NCBI RefSeq assembly: GCF_018141425.1
Contig: NZ_CP058561.1
Span: 1-64,000, forward strand
Direction: 5' to 3'
Origin: Vallitalea guaymasensis
GTDB lineage: Bacteria > Bacillota > Clostridia > Lachnospirales > Vallitaleaceae
DNA length: 64,000 nucleotides
This document shows, piece by piece, positions 45,994 to 55,594 of the stretch (the first letter of the stretch is position 1; each line of letters begins with the position of its first letter). Below the pieces are notes generated by a model. That model did no database searches and had not been told where the DNA came from. It saw only the letters and a program-made list of their open reading frames with translations. The translations under genes were made by a program, and so were the position numbers.

Positions 45994-47367
45994 CTAATTA
46001 CCAATTCTTCTTAGCTTAGCTATGAAGAAACCATCTGTATCATAAAATCCAGGTAATAATTGAATATACCCCTTTTTGTTATTATTGATTGTATCAGGTA
46101 AATTATCCTCAAAATCAACTAATTCAAAAGGGAAATTATCAGTGAACCAATTAACATTCTTTATGTTTTCTTCTGGATTAACAGTACATGTGCTATACAT
46201 AAGTATACCACCTGTTTTTACATATTTGCAAACAACTTTTAATATATTCCTTTGAATATCAATCAGATCATTTATATCTTTTCTTTCTACATTATATTTA
46301 ATATCAGGTTTCTTTCTTATTATTCCAAGTCCTGAACATGGAACATCTGCTATTACTATATCAGCCTTTTCTATCATTGAACTATCAATCTCTAATGCAT
46401 TATACTCTTTTATATCAACATTATTCAACTGTAATCTTTTTACATTTTCAGCAATCAACTGTAATTTTTTCGGATAAATGTCTCTAGAGACAACACTTCC
46501 AGCATTATTCATCTTTTCTGCAAAATGAGTTGTTTTTCCTCCAGGAGCAGCACATACATCAATGACTAACATATCCTTATTTGGATTTGCCAATTGAGCC
46601 ACTAACATGGAACTTTCATCCTGTACTGTAAATTTACCTTGATTAAAAGCCTCCAAACCTCTGATATTGTTATAATTACTAATCTTCAAAGCATAATCAA
46701 GGAGCTTCCCTTTTTCCACATCTACATTAGAATCCTGTAACTGCTTCATTAATTCTTCTGGATTAGTCTTTGTTAGGTTACATCTAATATTGGTTTTAAC
46801 AGTTTTATTACTATTGATACACATTTCTTTTACGGTTTCATAATCATAATGCTTCAACCACAATTCAACAATCCACATTGGGAAAGAATACATTATTGAT
46901 AGGTATTCAACTGGTTCATCATTTTCATTAGGATATTGTATTGAATCTATATTTCGTGCTATATTCCTTAATACACCATTCACAAATCCAGATAGATTAC
47001 CCAATTTTCTTTTTTTAGCTAACTTGACAGCTTCATTACAGACAGCAGATACAGGTACTTTATCCATATAGTTTATCTGATAGACTGATAATCTCAAAAT
47101 ATACAAAATGATTTTTTTCATTTTATTAGTTTTTGTCTTGGAGAACTTATTGATTATATAATCTATAGTTATTACATGTTCGACTGTACCTTCTACGATT
47201 CTAGTAATAAACGCCCTATCTATCTTAGATATATCATTATGATTCTTGAAATACTTATCAATAGCAATATTCGTATATGCTTTATCTTTGAATATGCTTG
47301 TTATAATCTCTAACGCTACATTTCTAGCATTAATCTTATTCGTTTTATCATTACTCGCTTTTGTCAT
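45994..47367 (-). CDS. rsmB: 16S rRNA (cytosine967-C5)-methyltransferase RsmB
   Basis: RsmB methylates C967 of 16S rRNA. The N-terminal 140 residues are NusB-like. The methyltransferase domain has DVCAAPGGKTTHFAEKM, VIADVPCSGLG with catalytic Cys, and YSTCTVNPEEN. The length is 457 aa. GGGGGTAG precedes the ATG. It lies between a zinc-protease gene and rlmN in the priA-prkC operon. Confidence 0.96.
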   Translation of the reverse strand: MTKASNDKTNKINARNVALEIITSIFKDKAYTNIAIDKYFKNHNDISKIDRAFITRIVEGTVEHVITIDYIINKFSKTKTNKMKKIILYILRLSVYQINYMDKVPVSAVCNEAVKLAKKRKLGNLSGFVNGVLRNIARNIDSIQYPNENDEPVEYLSIMYSFPMWIVELWLKHYDYETVKEMCINSNKTVKTNIRCNLTKTNPEELMKQLQDSNVDVEKGKLLDYALKISNYNNIRGLEAFNQGKFTVQDESSMLVAQLANPNKDMLVIDVCAAPGGKTTHFAEKMNNAGSVVSRDIYPKKLQLIAENVKRLQLNNVDIKEYNALEIDSSMIEKADIVIADVPCSGLGIIRKKPDIKYNVERKDINDLIDIQRNILKVVCKYVKTGGILMYSTCTVNPEENIKNVNWFTDNFPFELVDFEDNLPDTINNNKKGYIQLLPGFYDTDGFFIAKLRRIGN

Positions 47368-47393
47368 TTCTACCCCCGACGAACTTTATCTTA

Positions 47394-48095
47394 TTAGTCA
47401 TTTCTTCTACCAGCTATAAGCAATAATCTTAACAAACTAGATATTGAAGCTGCCGCTGCCGCAACATAAGTGAGGGCTGCTGCTGATAGAACTTTTTTCG
47501 CAGGTACTATCTCTTCATAAGAAAGATAAGCATTTGACTCCAATATCCCTATTGCACGATTGGAAGCATTGAATTCAACTGGTAGAGTAACCAATTGAAA
47601 CAATACTACAGCTGCAAATAATATAATCCCTAATTTCAGGAAAAAAATGTTTGCAATCAAACCAAGTAATATAATAGGAAAAGCAAGTTTTGATGATATA
47701 TTGACAACAGGAAAAATCGCATGTCTTATCTTCAAAAAAGTATATCCCGTATTATGCTGTATGGCATGACCACATTCATGCGCTGCAACCCCAACTGCAG
47801 CAATAGATTGATTATTATATACTGCATCAGATAATTTTAATACTTTTGATCTTGGATCGTAGTGGTCAGTTAATCTACCACTAACATGTTCTACTCTTAC
47901 ATCATAGATTCCTGCCTGTCGCAATATCATTTCAGCTACATCCTTACCTGTATATCCTCGTGAATTTCTATAGCCAGAATATTTTTTGAATGTAGATGCT
48001 ACCTTTGATTGTGCATACAAAGATAAAAGCATGGCAGGTATCAATATAATGAACGTAGGGTCATAAAAAAGACCATATGAGCCAATTCCTCTCAT
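47394..48095 (-). CDS. membrane zinc metallopeptidase (YugP family)
   Basis: This 233-residue protein has the zinc-protease motif HECGHAIQH around residue 114, with downstream glutamate region VTLPVEFNASNRA, and hydrophobic segments at about 8-26, 130-170 and 205-225. It belongs to the neutral zinc metallopeptidase family typified by Bacillus YugP. The substrate is unknown. It sits between fmt and rsmB, a common clostridial position. Confidence 0.92.
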   Translation of the reverse strand: MRGIGSYGLFYDPTFIILIPAMLLSLYAQSKVASTFKKYSGYRNSRGYTGKDVAEMILRQAGIYDVRVEHVSGRLTDHYDPRSKVLKLSDAVYNNQSIAAVGVAAHECGHAIQHNTGYTFLKIRHAIFPVVNISSKLAFPIILLGLIANIFFLKLGIILFAAVVLFQLVTLPVEFNASNRAIGILESNAYLSYEEIVPAKKVLSAAALTYVAAAAASISSLLRLLLIAGRRND

Positions 48096-48099
48096 GCTA

Positions 48100-49035
48100 T
48101 CATCTCCTTCCTAGAATTTCTCCTACTTGAAGCTTGTACCCTCTTAAAAAAGCACCAGCAGACATTCTTTTTTTACCTTGCAACTGTACTTCTTTAATCA
48201 GTATACATTGATTCCCACATTTTACAACAAATCCATCTTTTTGAATATTAACAATCTCTCCTGGTTTACCGTTATATGAATCGTCTATCACTTTACCTGC
48301 CCATACCTTAAGTATCTTATTACCTAGATAAGTATAAGCACTAGGCCATGGATTCAATCCTCTAATAAGCAACTCAATCTTGTAAGCTTCGATCTCCCAG
48401 TTAATATTTCCTAAGCTTTTTTCAAGCATAGGTGCATATGTTGATTCATCTGAATTTTGTTTTATTCTAATTATAGTATTATTTTGTACTTCTTTTAAAG
48501 TTTTAATCAATAATTTTGCACCGACATCAGATAATTTATCATGCAATGAACCACCTGTGTCTGTATCTTCAATTTTAACAGCTTCTTTTAAAAGCATATC
48601 GCCTGTATCTATCCCAACATCCATATACATAGTTGTTATACCTGTTTCAGATTCACCGTTGATTATAGACCATTGAATAGGTCCTGCCCCTCTGTATTTA
48701 GGTAATAAGGAAGCATGTACATTAATACAGCCATGTTTAGGTAGATTAAGTATTCGCTTAGGTAAGATTTTACCAAAAGCTATAACAACTATAACATCCG
48801 GATTAATCTCTTCCATAGCTTCCACAAAGTCATTTTCACTTAATTTTTGTGGTTGATATACTTTTATATCATTGCTTACTGCTACTTCTTTTACAGGTGT
48901 AGAAATAACTTTATTACCTCTTCCTTTTGGTTTATCTGGTTTAGTGACAACAGCAACTACTTCATGTTCAGAATTGATTAACTCCTGTAAAGTAGGTACT
49001 GAAAAATCAGGAGTTCCCATAAATACTACTTTCAA
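48100..49035 (-). CDS. fmt: methionyl-tRNA formyltransferase
   Basis: Fmt formylates initiator Met-tRNA. The motifs VFMGTPDFSVPTL, NVHASLLPKYRGAGPIQW and GLNPWPSAYT are diagnostic over 311 aa. The start is TTG with GAGGGTGA immediately upstream; the next ATG is inside the conserved VFMGTPDF. It follows def, which later removes the formyl group. Confidence 0.96.
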   Translation of the reverse strand: MKVVFMGTPDFSVPTLQELINSEHEVVAVVTKPDKPKGRGNKVISTPVKEVAVSNDIKVYQPQKLSENDFVEAMEEINPDVIVVIAFGKILPKRILNLPKHGCINVHASLLPKYRGAGPIQWSIINGESETGITTMYMDVGIDTGDMLLKEAVKIEDTDTGGSLHDKLSDVGAKLLIKTLKEVQNNTIIRIKQNSDESTYAPMLEKSLGNINWEIEAYKIELLIRGLNPWPSAYTYLGNKILKVWAGKVIDDSYNGKPGEIVNIQKDGFVVKCGNQCILIKEVQLQGKKRMSAGAFLRGYKLQVGEILGRR

Positions 49036-49051
49036 ATTCTCACCCTCTTTT

Positions 49052-49504
49052 TTATTCTTGTACTATGTTTTCTGCTATATCAGTAAATAATCTGCCCTTA
49101 AGATGGTCTGTTTCATGACATAATGCTACAGCCAATAACTCTCTTCCTTCAACAACAATCTTCTCTCCATCTAGATTCAATGCTTCAGCTTTAACATATG
49201 CAGGTCTTTTAACTTCTCCAGATTTTCCTGGAATACTTAAACAACCTTCTGGATTTAGCTGTTCACCTTTTGTCTTAACGATCTTGGGGTTAATCAGAAC
49301 CATTGGACCTTCTCCAACATCAATAACCACTATTTGCTTTAGAATACCTACTTGTGGTCCAGCAAGACCAACTCCATTAGCGCTATTCATAGTTTCTATC
49401 ATATCTTCAGCCAACACTTTTATATTTTCTGTTATTTCTTTAATCTCTTTACAATTTTTCCTTAAAATCTCGTCGCCATCAATTCTTATTTGTCTTAAAG
49501 CCAT
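49052..49504 (-). CDS. def: peptide deformylase
   Basis: Def removes the formyl group from nascent proteins. Its three motifs are present: GVGLAGPQVG, EGCLSIPG (Cys ligand) and HETDHLKG (HExxH with Thr where Ile/Leu/Val is more usual). The length is 150 aa, AAAGGAGTG upstream. It forms the usual priA-def-fmt series. Confidence 0.97.
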   Translation of the reverse strand: MALRQIRIDGDEILRKNCKEIKEITENIKVLAEDMIETMNSANGVGLAGPQVGILKQIVVIDVGEGPMVLINPKIVKTKGEQLNPEGCLSIPGKSGEVKRPAYVKAEALNLDGEKIVVEGRELLAVALCHETDHLKGRLFTDIAENIVQE

Positions 49505-49556
49505 TATAAGAACACTCCTTTTAACATTTTATTAATATTATTTCAGTTACATTTAT

Positions 49557-51788
49557 TTAATATGAAATCAATGGATTAATATCCATTTGTATTGAAATGT
49601 CTTTGTATTTAATACTAAGTCTTTCCATATATCTATTAATGAATTGCATCAACTCCTTATATCCTGTACTTCTTAATAAAATCACTCTTCTATAATTATT
49701 TTTTATTTTAGATACATTAGCTGGTGATGGACCGATTATTTCAAGTCCCATTCTGGATGCAACTAATAATATATCATTTTTTAATTCAAAAGATCTTCTA
49801 ATCAACTCTTTTTCGTTAGTGGATTGAATCAACAACACTAACAAATTGGAGAATGGCGGATAATTCATTACTTGCCTATACTTAATCTCAGCTTCATAAA
49901 ATCCAATGTAATCTTGTTCCTTTGACTTGGTTATGCTATAATGCTCTGGAGTATAGGATTGAATTATAGCTGTTCCCTGTAGGTTGCTTCTACCTGCTCT
50001 GCCTGTAACCTGTGTCAATAATTGAAATGTCCTCTCTGAAGCTCTGAAATCGCTCATATAAAGAGATAAATCAGCAGCTATAACACCAACTAGTGTCACA
50101 TCAGGAAAATCATGACCTTTTGCAACCATTTGAGTTCCTATAAGAATATCTGCTTCACCATTTCTAAACTTCCCTAATATTGTATCATAACTATTTTTTC
50201 TTGTAGTCGTATCAAGATCCATTCTCAAGACCCTTGCTGTAGGAAATTCTTTCTTTACATAAGACTCCACTTTCTCTGTCCCTATTCCGAATTGCTTGAT
50301 GTACTTGGAATTGCATGAAGGACATTTACTAACCATATTGATTGTTTTACCACAATAGTGGCATATTAGTTTATCACCAAAAGCATGATATGTATATGGT
50401 ATATCACAACTATCACATTTAATTACATACCCGCATTGTCTACAAGATACAAATCTTGAATAACCTCTTCTATTTAAAAACAAAATGATTTGTTCTTTGT
50501 TGAATAATTTATTCTGTATTTCATTTCTTAGAGTATCACTAAATATTGATTTATTTCCATTAATCAATTCTTCACGCATATCAATGACCTTAACATCCAA
50601 CTTATTAGTTGAAGCTGCTTTTTCTTTTAATTCCAATAAAGTATATTTACCTTCTTTAGCTAAATGATATGATTCCAGAGATGGTGTAGCTGAACCTAGT
50701 ACCACATCAGCACCAGTCATCTCACCTCTTTTAATTGCTACTTCTCTAGCGTGATATTTGGGTGATACCTCTGACTTATAACTCATTTCGTGTTCTTCAT
50801 CAATTATTATCATACCAAGCTTTTTGAATGGAGTGAAAACCGCAGATCTAGGACCTATCATAATAGATATATCACCGTCTCTTGCTCTTCTCCAACCATC
50901 ATATTTTTCACCAGCTGATAGCTTACTATGCATTACACCCACCTGATTACCAAATCTTGATATGAAATTTCTAACTGTCTGAGGAGTCAAAGCTATTTCA
51001 GGTATCAATACTATAGCCTGTTGCCCTTTCTCAAGGACTTTTTCTATTATTTGCATGTAGACTTCTGTTTTTCCACTACCTGTAATACCATGGATCAAAT
51101 GAACCTGACTTTCCTTATTCAGATTACTCAATACCTTGTTAATAACTTTTTGCTGCTCTATATTAGGTAATTTGTTTTTACTTCTTCTTATATTATTAAC
51201 ATTATATGGTTCTCTATAAATACGTTCTGAATTAATTTTTATAATTCCTTTTTTCTCTAAGTTGGAAAGTACTGCTGGAGTTATATCAGCCTTTTTAATT
51301 ATAGTACTTTGCTTGCATTTTTCACAAGTAAGCAAGTGATTTCCAGCTCTGCTTAAAGCCTTATAATTTTTGTTATCCCACATTTTTATATATGATTTCA
51401 ACTCATCAGCTTCAATTATTCTAACAATTTCTTTTTGTGTCTTTTCATTAACCTTTTTACCTATTGGAATCAATGTTCTAAGAGCTGATATTATGGTACA
51501 TGCATATCGTTCTTTCATCCAAACAGCTAATTTGATTAGATGAGCTTCTATGGACATGTTCATTGACGCTACACCTGTAATGTCTTTAATCTTATCCACG
51601 TCAAAGTTAGGTTTATCAGTAAACCCTATAACATATCCTTTTAAATTTTTATTTCCTTTACCAAAAGGTATATCAACAACAGTTCCAATTACAATCTTAT
51701 CCATCAAGTTATGGGGGACACGATATTGAAATACTCTATCTAACTTTGAATGAGATATATCAACAATAATATCTGCATATTTATTCAT
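49557..51788 (-). CDS. priA: primosomal replication restart helicase PriA
   Basis: PriA reloads the replisome at stalled forks. The N-terminal DNA-binding domain is followed by helicase motifs GITGSGKTEVYMQI, DEEHEMSYKSE, GSATPSLESY and the zinc-binding cysteines (CRQCGYVIKCDSC, CHYCGK, CPSCNSKY), then QVTGRAGRS. The length is 743 aa. It is the first gene of a long operon that runs through prkC to thiN. Confidence 0.97.
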   Translation of the reverse strand: MNKYADIIVDISHSKLDRVFQYRVPHNLMDKIVIGTVVDIPFGKGNKNLKGYVIGFTDKPNFDVDKIKDITGVASMNMSIEAHLIKLAVWMKERYACTIISALRTLIPIGKKVNEKTQKEIVRIIEADELKSYIKMWDNKNYKALSRAGNHLLTCEKCKQSTIIKKADITPAVLSNLEKKGIIKINSERIYREPYNVNNIRRSKNKLPNIEQQKVINKVLSNLNKESQVHLIHGITGSGKTEVYMQIIEKVLEKGQQAIVLIPEIALTPQTVRNFISRFGNQVGVMHSKLSAGEKYDGWRRARDGDISIMIGPRSAVFTPFKKLGMIIIDEEHEMSYKSEVSPKYHAREVAIKRGEMTGADVVLGSATPSLESYHLAKEGKYTLLELKEKAASTNKLDVKVIDMREELINGNKSIFSDTLRNEIQNKLFNKEQIILFLNRRGYSRFVSCRQCGYVIKCDSCDIPYTYHAFGDKLICHYCGKTINMVSKCPSCNSKYIKQFGIGTEKVESYVKKEFPTARVLRMDLDTTTRKNSYDTILGKFRNGEADILIGTQMVAKGHDFPDVTLVGVIAADLSLYMSDFRASERTFQLLTQVTGRAGRSNLQGTAIIQSYTPEHYSITKSKEQDYIGFYEAEIKYRQVMNYPPFSNLLVLLIQSTNEKELIRRSFELKNDILLVASRMGLEIIGPSPANVSKIKNNYRRVILLRSTGYKELMQFINRYMERLSIKYKDISIQMDINPLISY

Positions 51789-51888
51789 ATAATCTTCCTT
51801 TTATGTAAAACCAATATAATTACTTATTCTATAGCAATTATTTAATTAGGCTTGTATATATCAATCAATCACATACCATTATTTTCTT

Positions 51889-51917
51889 ATTATAACATAT
51901 GAATAACCATATAACAA
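51889..51917 (-). promoter_or_regulatory. sigma-A promoter of the priA-to-thiN operon
   Basis: On the minus strand TTGTTA (51912-51917), 17 bases, TATAAT (51889-51894), about 100 bases before the priA ATG. Confidence 0.68.
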
Positions 51918-51976
51918 TGTAATCGCCCTCTTAAAAGAGAACTTTTATATAGAATAAAAAATCTTTATAAGTGCAT

Positions 51977-51998
51977 AAAAAAAGGGGGTATCCCCCTT
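51977..51998 (-). terminator. terminator after rpoZ
   Basis: A perfect 7-bp GC stem (AAGGGGG / CCCCCTT, 3-base loop) begins 3 bases past the rpoZ stop and is followed on the minus strand by a seven-T run. It separates the yicC-remA-gmk-rpoZ operon from priA. Confidence 0.9.
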
Positions 51999-52000
51999 AT

Positions 52001-52246
52001 TTATTGGTCATCCTCAGCTATATCATGTGCTACTATATCAATTTTGCCTTCATAAAGTTCATTTACTGCATTTGATAAGGGCTTAGTATAATTATTACTT
52101 GATAATACTTCGTCCCCTCCGATAATCTCTCTAGCTCTCTTTGCTGAAGCAACAACGATTGAGTATCTGCTTTTAAGTTTTTCTTCATCACTACTCATTC
52201 TGTCATTGATTGTTGTCATTAAATCTGTGTAAGATGGATGTAACAT
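52001..52246 (-). CDS. rpoZ: RNA polymerase omega subunit
   Basis: Omega supports assembly and stability of RNA polymerase. The 81-residue protein has the family core SRYSIVVASAKRAREI followed by KPLSNAVNELYEGKI. Its ribosome-binding site GGAGAG lies within the end of gmk, and its ATG directly follows the gmk stop. gmk-rpoZ is the standard pair. Confidence 0.95.
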   Translation of the reverse strand: MLHPSYTDLMTTINDRMSSDEEKLKSRYSIVVASAKRAREIIGGDEVLSSNNYTKPLSNAVNELYEGKIDIVAHDIAEDDQ

Positions 52247-52879
52247 CTATATCTCTCCTTTCAAAAGCTCTGCAAATTCATCTTTTAATCTATCTTTTAG
52301 TTCACCACTTCTATTAGCTCTTTTGTGCTCTGCATTAATGATTGTATTAATGTCATTTGCACATTTTTGTAAATCATCATTAACAACAATATAATCATAT
52401 TTATTGATAACTTCTGCTTCTTCATATGATCTTTTAAGCCTTTTGTTAATGATATCAGAACTTTCTGTTCCTCTTTTTTCTAATCTTGCCTTCAATTCAG
52501 CTACACTTGGTGCTGTTATGAAAATTAATACTGCATCGTCATATTGTGCTTTGACATCAAGAGCACCCTGCATCTCAATCTCAAGAATCACATTTTTACC
52601 TTGCTCAAGATTATTTTCTACAAATTTTCTAGGTGTACCATAATAGTTATCGCAATAGGATGCCCACTCTATAAGTTCATTATTATCTATCATGCTTTCA
52701 AAGTCATCTCTAGTATCAAAAAAATACTCTCTTCCATGTTCCTCATATTCTCGTGGTGCTCTAGTTGTAGAAGATATTGAAAGAATGTAATCTCCTTTTG
52801 ATAAAAGTTCTTTAACAACAGAACCTTTTCCAGCGCCTGAAAAACCTGATATAATTATGAGTATACCCTTTTTATTCAT
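52247..52879 (-). CDS. gmk: guanylate kinase
   Basis: Gmk phosphorylates GMP to GDP. The P-loop SGFSGAGKGSVVKEL, the GMP-binding segment SSTTRAPREYEEHGREYFF and EIEMQGALDVK are present over 210 aa. AAAGGTGAT precedes the ATG. It lies between remA and rpoZ. Confidence 0.97.
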   Translation of the reverse strand: MNKKGILIIISGFSGAGKGSVVKELLSKGDYILSISSTTRAPREYEEHGREYFFDTRDDFESMIDNNELIEWASYCDNYYGTPRKFVENNLEQGKNVILEIEMQGALDVKAQYDDAVLIFITAPSVAELKARLEKRGTESSDIINKRLKRSYEEAEVINKYDYIVVNDDLQKCANDINTIINAEHKRANRSGELKDRLKDEFAELLKGEI

Positions 52880-52928
52880 CTAATCACCTTTAATTATGTT
52901 TTTTGTTATTATTTAGGTTCTATATATG

Positions 52929-53207
52929 CTATAGCATATTTTTTTTATCCTCTTCAATTAAATCCGAATTATCTTTTATAAGTCTTTGTCCTACTGTCTC
53001 TGGTAGAATAGCAGATAATATAACATGACCACTATCCATTATAATAACAGCTCTGGTTTTTCTGCCATATGTAGCATCTATTAATTTCCCATCATCCCTG
53101 CCATTCTGGATAACTCTTTTTATAGGTGCGGATTCTGGACTAATAATTGCAATTATTCTATTAGCAGATATAATATTTCCAAAACCAATATTAACCATTT
53201 GAATCAT
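52929..53207 (-). CDS. remA: RemA/DUF370 DNA-binding regulator
   Basis: RemA activates biofilm-matrix and osmoprotection genes in Bacillus by binding DNA as a ring. The sequence has the conserved [25 protein letters not shown] and [24 protein letters not shown] over 92 aa. GGGAG is 9 bases from the ATG at 53207. It lies between yicC and gmk as in Bacillus. Target genes in this organism are unknown. Confidence 0.93.
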   Translation of the reverse strand: MIQMVNIGFGNIISANRIIAIISPESAPIKRVIQNGRDDGKLIDATYGRKTRAVIIMDSGHVILSAILPETVGQRLIKDNSDLIEEDKKNML

Positions 53208-53289
53208 TATCTTAATCTCCCTTACTATATATACTGAATTAAATATTTAATATGATTAGCTTATTCAATTCAACAAACATAGAATATAC

Positions 53290-54165
53290 TTATTCAATAT
53301 TTTGGATTTGTTCGCGGATTTTTTCTATTTCTGTTTTAAGCTCTAATCCATTAGTAGAAACTTCAATATCATTTGATTTTGATAAAATCGTGTTTGATTC
53401 CCTATTCATTTCTTGTAAAAGAAAATCGAGTTTCCTACCAATAGGAATATCTTTATCTAAAGTACGTCTCATATGTTCAATATGGCTCTCTAGTCTAACA
53501 ATTTCTTCATCCACACAACATTTATCAGCAAATATAGCAACTTCTACAGCAAGCCTTGCTTCATCAATAGTACTACTTAATAAATCATTTATTCTATTTT
53601 CCAATTTGACTTTGTACTCTTCAATAACATATGGTGCTCTAGTTTTGATATTGGAAACTAAGTTATTGATAGTGTCAAGCTTCTGTATTATATCTTTTTT
53701 CAATAATTCGCCTTCTGTTGTTCTAGTAGAAATAAGCTTTTCTATAGCTATTGTCAATGCCTTCTCCATTAGATTCCATAATAGCTCTTCATCAACATCC
53801 TGTTCTTCTATAGTTATGACTTCAGGATATCTAGTGATATTAGATACTCTTATATCGTTATCAAGTTCAAACTTCTCACTGATGATATCAAAGTACTTTA
53901 GGTATTGTCCTATCAGGTCTTCATTAAGCTTAATACATTCATTCCCTTCAGAATTATCTTCATAAGAGATAAATATGTCCACCTTACCTCTAGATACTTT
54001 TTTCTTGACAAAGTTTCTAATATTATTTTCTAGAAAGCTTATTTTCTTTGGCATTCTAACATTGATATCACAATATCTATGATTAACAGATTTAATTTCA
54101 ACTGTCATCTTTCTATCATTAGATACATATTCTCCTCTACCAAAGCCTGTCATACTTTTTACCAT
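53290..54165 (-). CDS. yicC: YicC/YloC family endoribonuclease
   Basis: The N-terminus MVKSMTGFGRGEY, the segment VEIKSVNHRYCDINVRMP and the C-terminal SHIEHMRRTL to KLDFLLQEMNRESNTILSKS define this family of RNases involved in small-RNA and mRNA decay. The length is 291 aa. I start at ATG 54165; an in-frame GTG 9 bases upstream overlaps the GAGTGA ribosome-binding site. It is the first gene of yicC-remA-gmk-rpoZ. Confidence 0.94.
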   Translation of the reverse strand: MVKSMTGFGRGEYVSNDRKMTVEIKSVNHRYCDINVRMPKKISFLENNIRNFVKKKVSRGKVDIFISYEDNSEGNECIKLNEDLIGQYLKYFDIISEKFELDNDIRVSNITRYPEVITIEEQDVDEELLWNLMEKALTIAIEKLISTRTTEGELLKKDIIQKLDTINNLVSNIKTRAPYVIEEYKVKLENRINDLLSSTIDEARLAVEVAIFADKCCVDEEIVRLESHIEHMRRTLDKDIPIGRKLDFLLQEMNRESNTILSKSNDIEVSTNGLELKTEIEKIREQIQNIE

Positions 54166-54242
54166 TTTAATCACTCATTTCTATGATATGAGTCAAAATT
54201 CACCAAATTTTAATTCATATTCATTGGTATTATCCTTATGGT

Positions 54243-54271
54243 ATTATACCTTACTATAAATATCTAGTCAA
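54243..54271 (-). promoter_or_regulatory. sigma-A promoter of yicC-remA-gmk-rpoZ
   Basis: On the minus strand TTGACT (54266-54271), 17 bases, TATAAT (54243-54248), about 78 bases before the yicC start. The -10 box lies within an 11-base palindrome GGTATTATACC. Confidence 0.75.
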
Positions 54272-54282
54272 CACAGGACAAG

Positions 54283-54338
54283 GAAAAAAACCTAAAATAA
54301 TAAAGGCTCTTTCCCTATTGAAAAAAGCCTCTATTATT
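54283..54338 (-). terminator. terminator of the sugar locus
   Basis: AATAATAAAGGCT (54296-54308) pairs over 13 positions with AGCCTCTATTATT (54326-54338), one of them G-U. On the minus strand the tail contains a seven-T run (54284-54290). It lies 4 bases past the last gene of the sugar locus. Confidence 0.85.
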
Positions 54339-54342
54339 GCAA

Positions 54343-55551
54343 TTAATTATTTAATAATTTGTTGACGAACTCTTTATTCTTTTTCAATTCATTTATAGAA
54401 TTTATATAATGATGCTGCCTAGCTTTGAACAATGTAAATCTGTCTAATTCCTTGTAGTGATTTATATAGTCTAATAATCTGCTTCGCAGTTTTTCTACGT
54501 CTTCCAAGTTAAATTCATTAAGATCATTTACTTCGTCTATAATTTCATTAACCTTTTTTGCCATATCATCATATCCGATCATTTCGCTCATATAATCTGA
54601 TAAGTCCTTTAACTCTTCCCTATTGATGGCTTTTTGATTAGTGAACATATTCCATTCCATGATAAATCTCTTCAGATTCTTCTCAAGGTAGAATAAGAAA
54701 TCAGCTTTTGCTTCTACTGGTGGTTCATGGATTATTGTTACAGCCTTATCCGTTAGAAAATATGCTTTGAACATTTTATCTTCCTTATGTATATCAGCTT
54801 TTTCATTACCATTAGCATATATCAATCTACTAGCTAACAATAATGAGAAATCCTCACCTCTTGGAACATCCTCTGGATAAAACATTTTTCCTGCGAAGTC
54901 TTTTCTGACTATCATATTTCCACCGAAACCAAATAAAGTTTCTTTTATATTATCATCCTTGGTAAGTCTTATGATATCGTTATCCATAGAGGAAAATTTT
55001 TTCCAGCTTTTTAATTTATCTTCTGTTTTTATTCTTATGGTACCATTTTTTTCATAAGGTGCAGTAAAGATATATTTGTCCTCATTATCGTTCAACACTT
55101 CTTTTATATAAACCATATAATCTTTTCTCAATAATTCATCATCATCAATTTGAATAATTATATCTTCGTCCAGTAAATAAGGAATCATGAATCCTAATGT
55201 CCTTATTTCAGGATAGCCTTTAACAGAAAAAAATTCATTTTGAGTATTTATTCTATAATTATTGATATCTGTATTAGTATATATTGAATTAGGGAATCTA
55301 CAAGTATTCATGACTCCTGCTACTTTATCTCTAATAATACTATCTTTCGTTGTATCTTCATTAGTTCCTATTGCAAATATATATATTTTAAGATTATCTT
55401 CATCATCTACTTTCAATTCATTAACACTTTTTATTGTATTTACCAATGTATTATCGTCTTCAAAACTCTCTAGACCTGTTGGATGATCGAATACATTTAT
55501 CATATTTTTATCAGTATCAATGTAAACATTAATTACCATAGCAAAATTCAT
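54343..55551 (-). CDS. putative GT-A-type glycosyltransferase, last gene of the sugar locus
   Basis: This is a 402-residue cytoplasmic protein. The N-terminal part looks like a GT-A fold: an alternating beta-alpha pattern, the acidic metal-binding motif IIQIDDDELL near residue 130, then FGFGGNMIVRKDFAGKMF and PRGEDFSLL, a common acceptor-side pattern in family-2-like enzymes. The last 120 residues are helical and rich in Glu, Asn and Lys. No signal or membrane segment is seen. The exact family and substrate are not recognised. The neighbouring LacI, glycosidase and transporter genes suggest a role with a sugar or glycoside taken up by the cell. Confidence 0.6.
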   Translation of the reverse strand: MNFAMVINVYIDTDKNMINVFDHPTGLESFEDDNTLVNTIKSVNELKVDDEDNLKIYIFAIGTNEDTTKDSIIRDKVAGVMNTCRFPNSIYTNTDINNYRINTQNEFFSVKGYPEIRTLGFMIPYLLDEDIIIQIDDDELLRKDYMVYIKEVLNDNEDKYIFTAPYEKNGTIRIKTEDKLKSWKKFSSMDNDIIRLTKDDNIKETLFGFGGNMIVRKDFAGKMFYPEDVPRGEDFSLLLASRLIYANGNEKADIHKEDKMFKAYFLTDKAVTIIHEPPVEAKADFLFYLEKNLKRFIMEWNMFTNQKAINREELKDLSDYMSEMIGYDDMAKKVNEIIDEVNDLNEFNLEDVEKLRSRLLDYINHYKELDRFTLFKARQHHYINSINELKKNKEFVNKLLNN

Positions 55552-55594
55552 ATTTCATTAATTCCTTTCCTGTAAAAGTGTATGCTATATGAGT

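Noticed and set aside
53252-53965. 237-codon plus-strand ORF opposite yicC
   Set aside because: Serine/isoleucine-rich mirror of yicC codons; the opposite frame carries clear family motifs.
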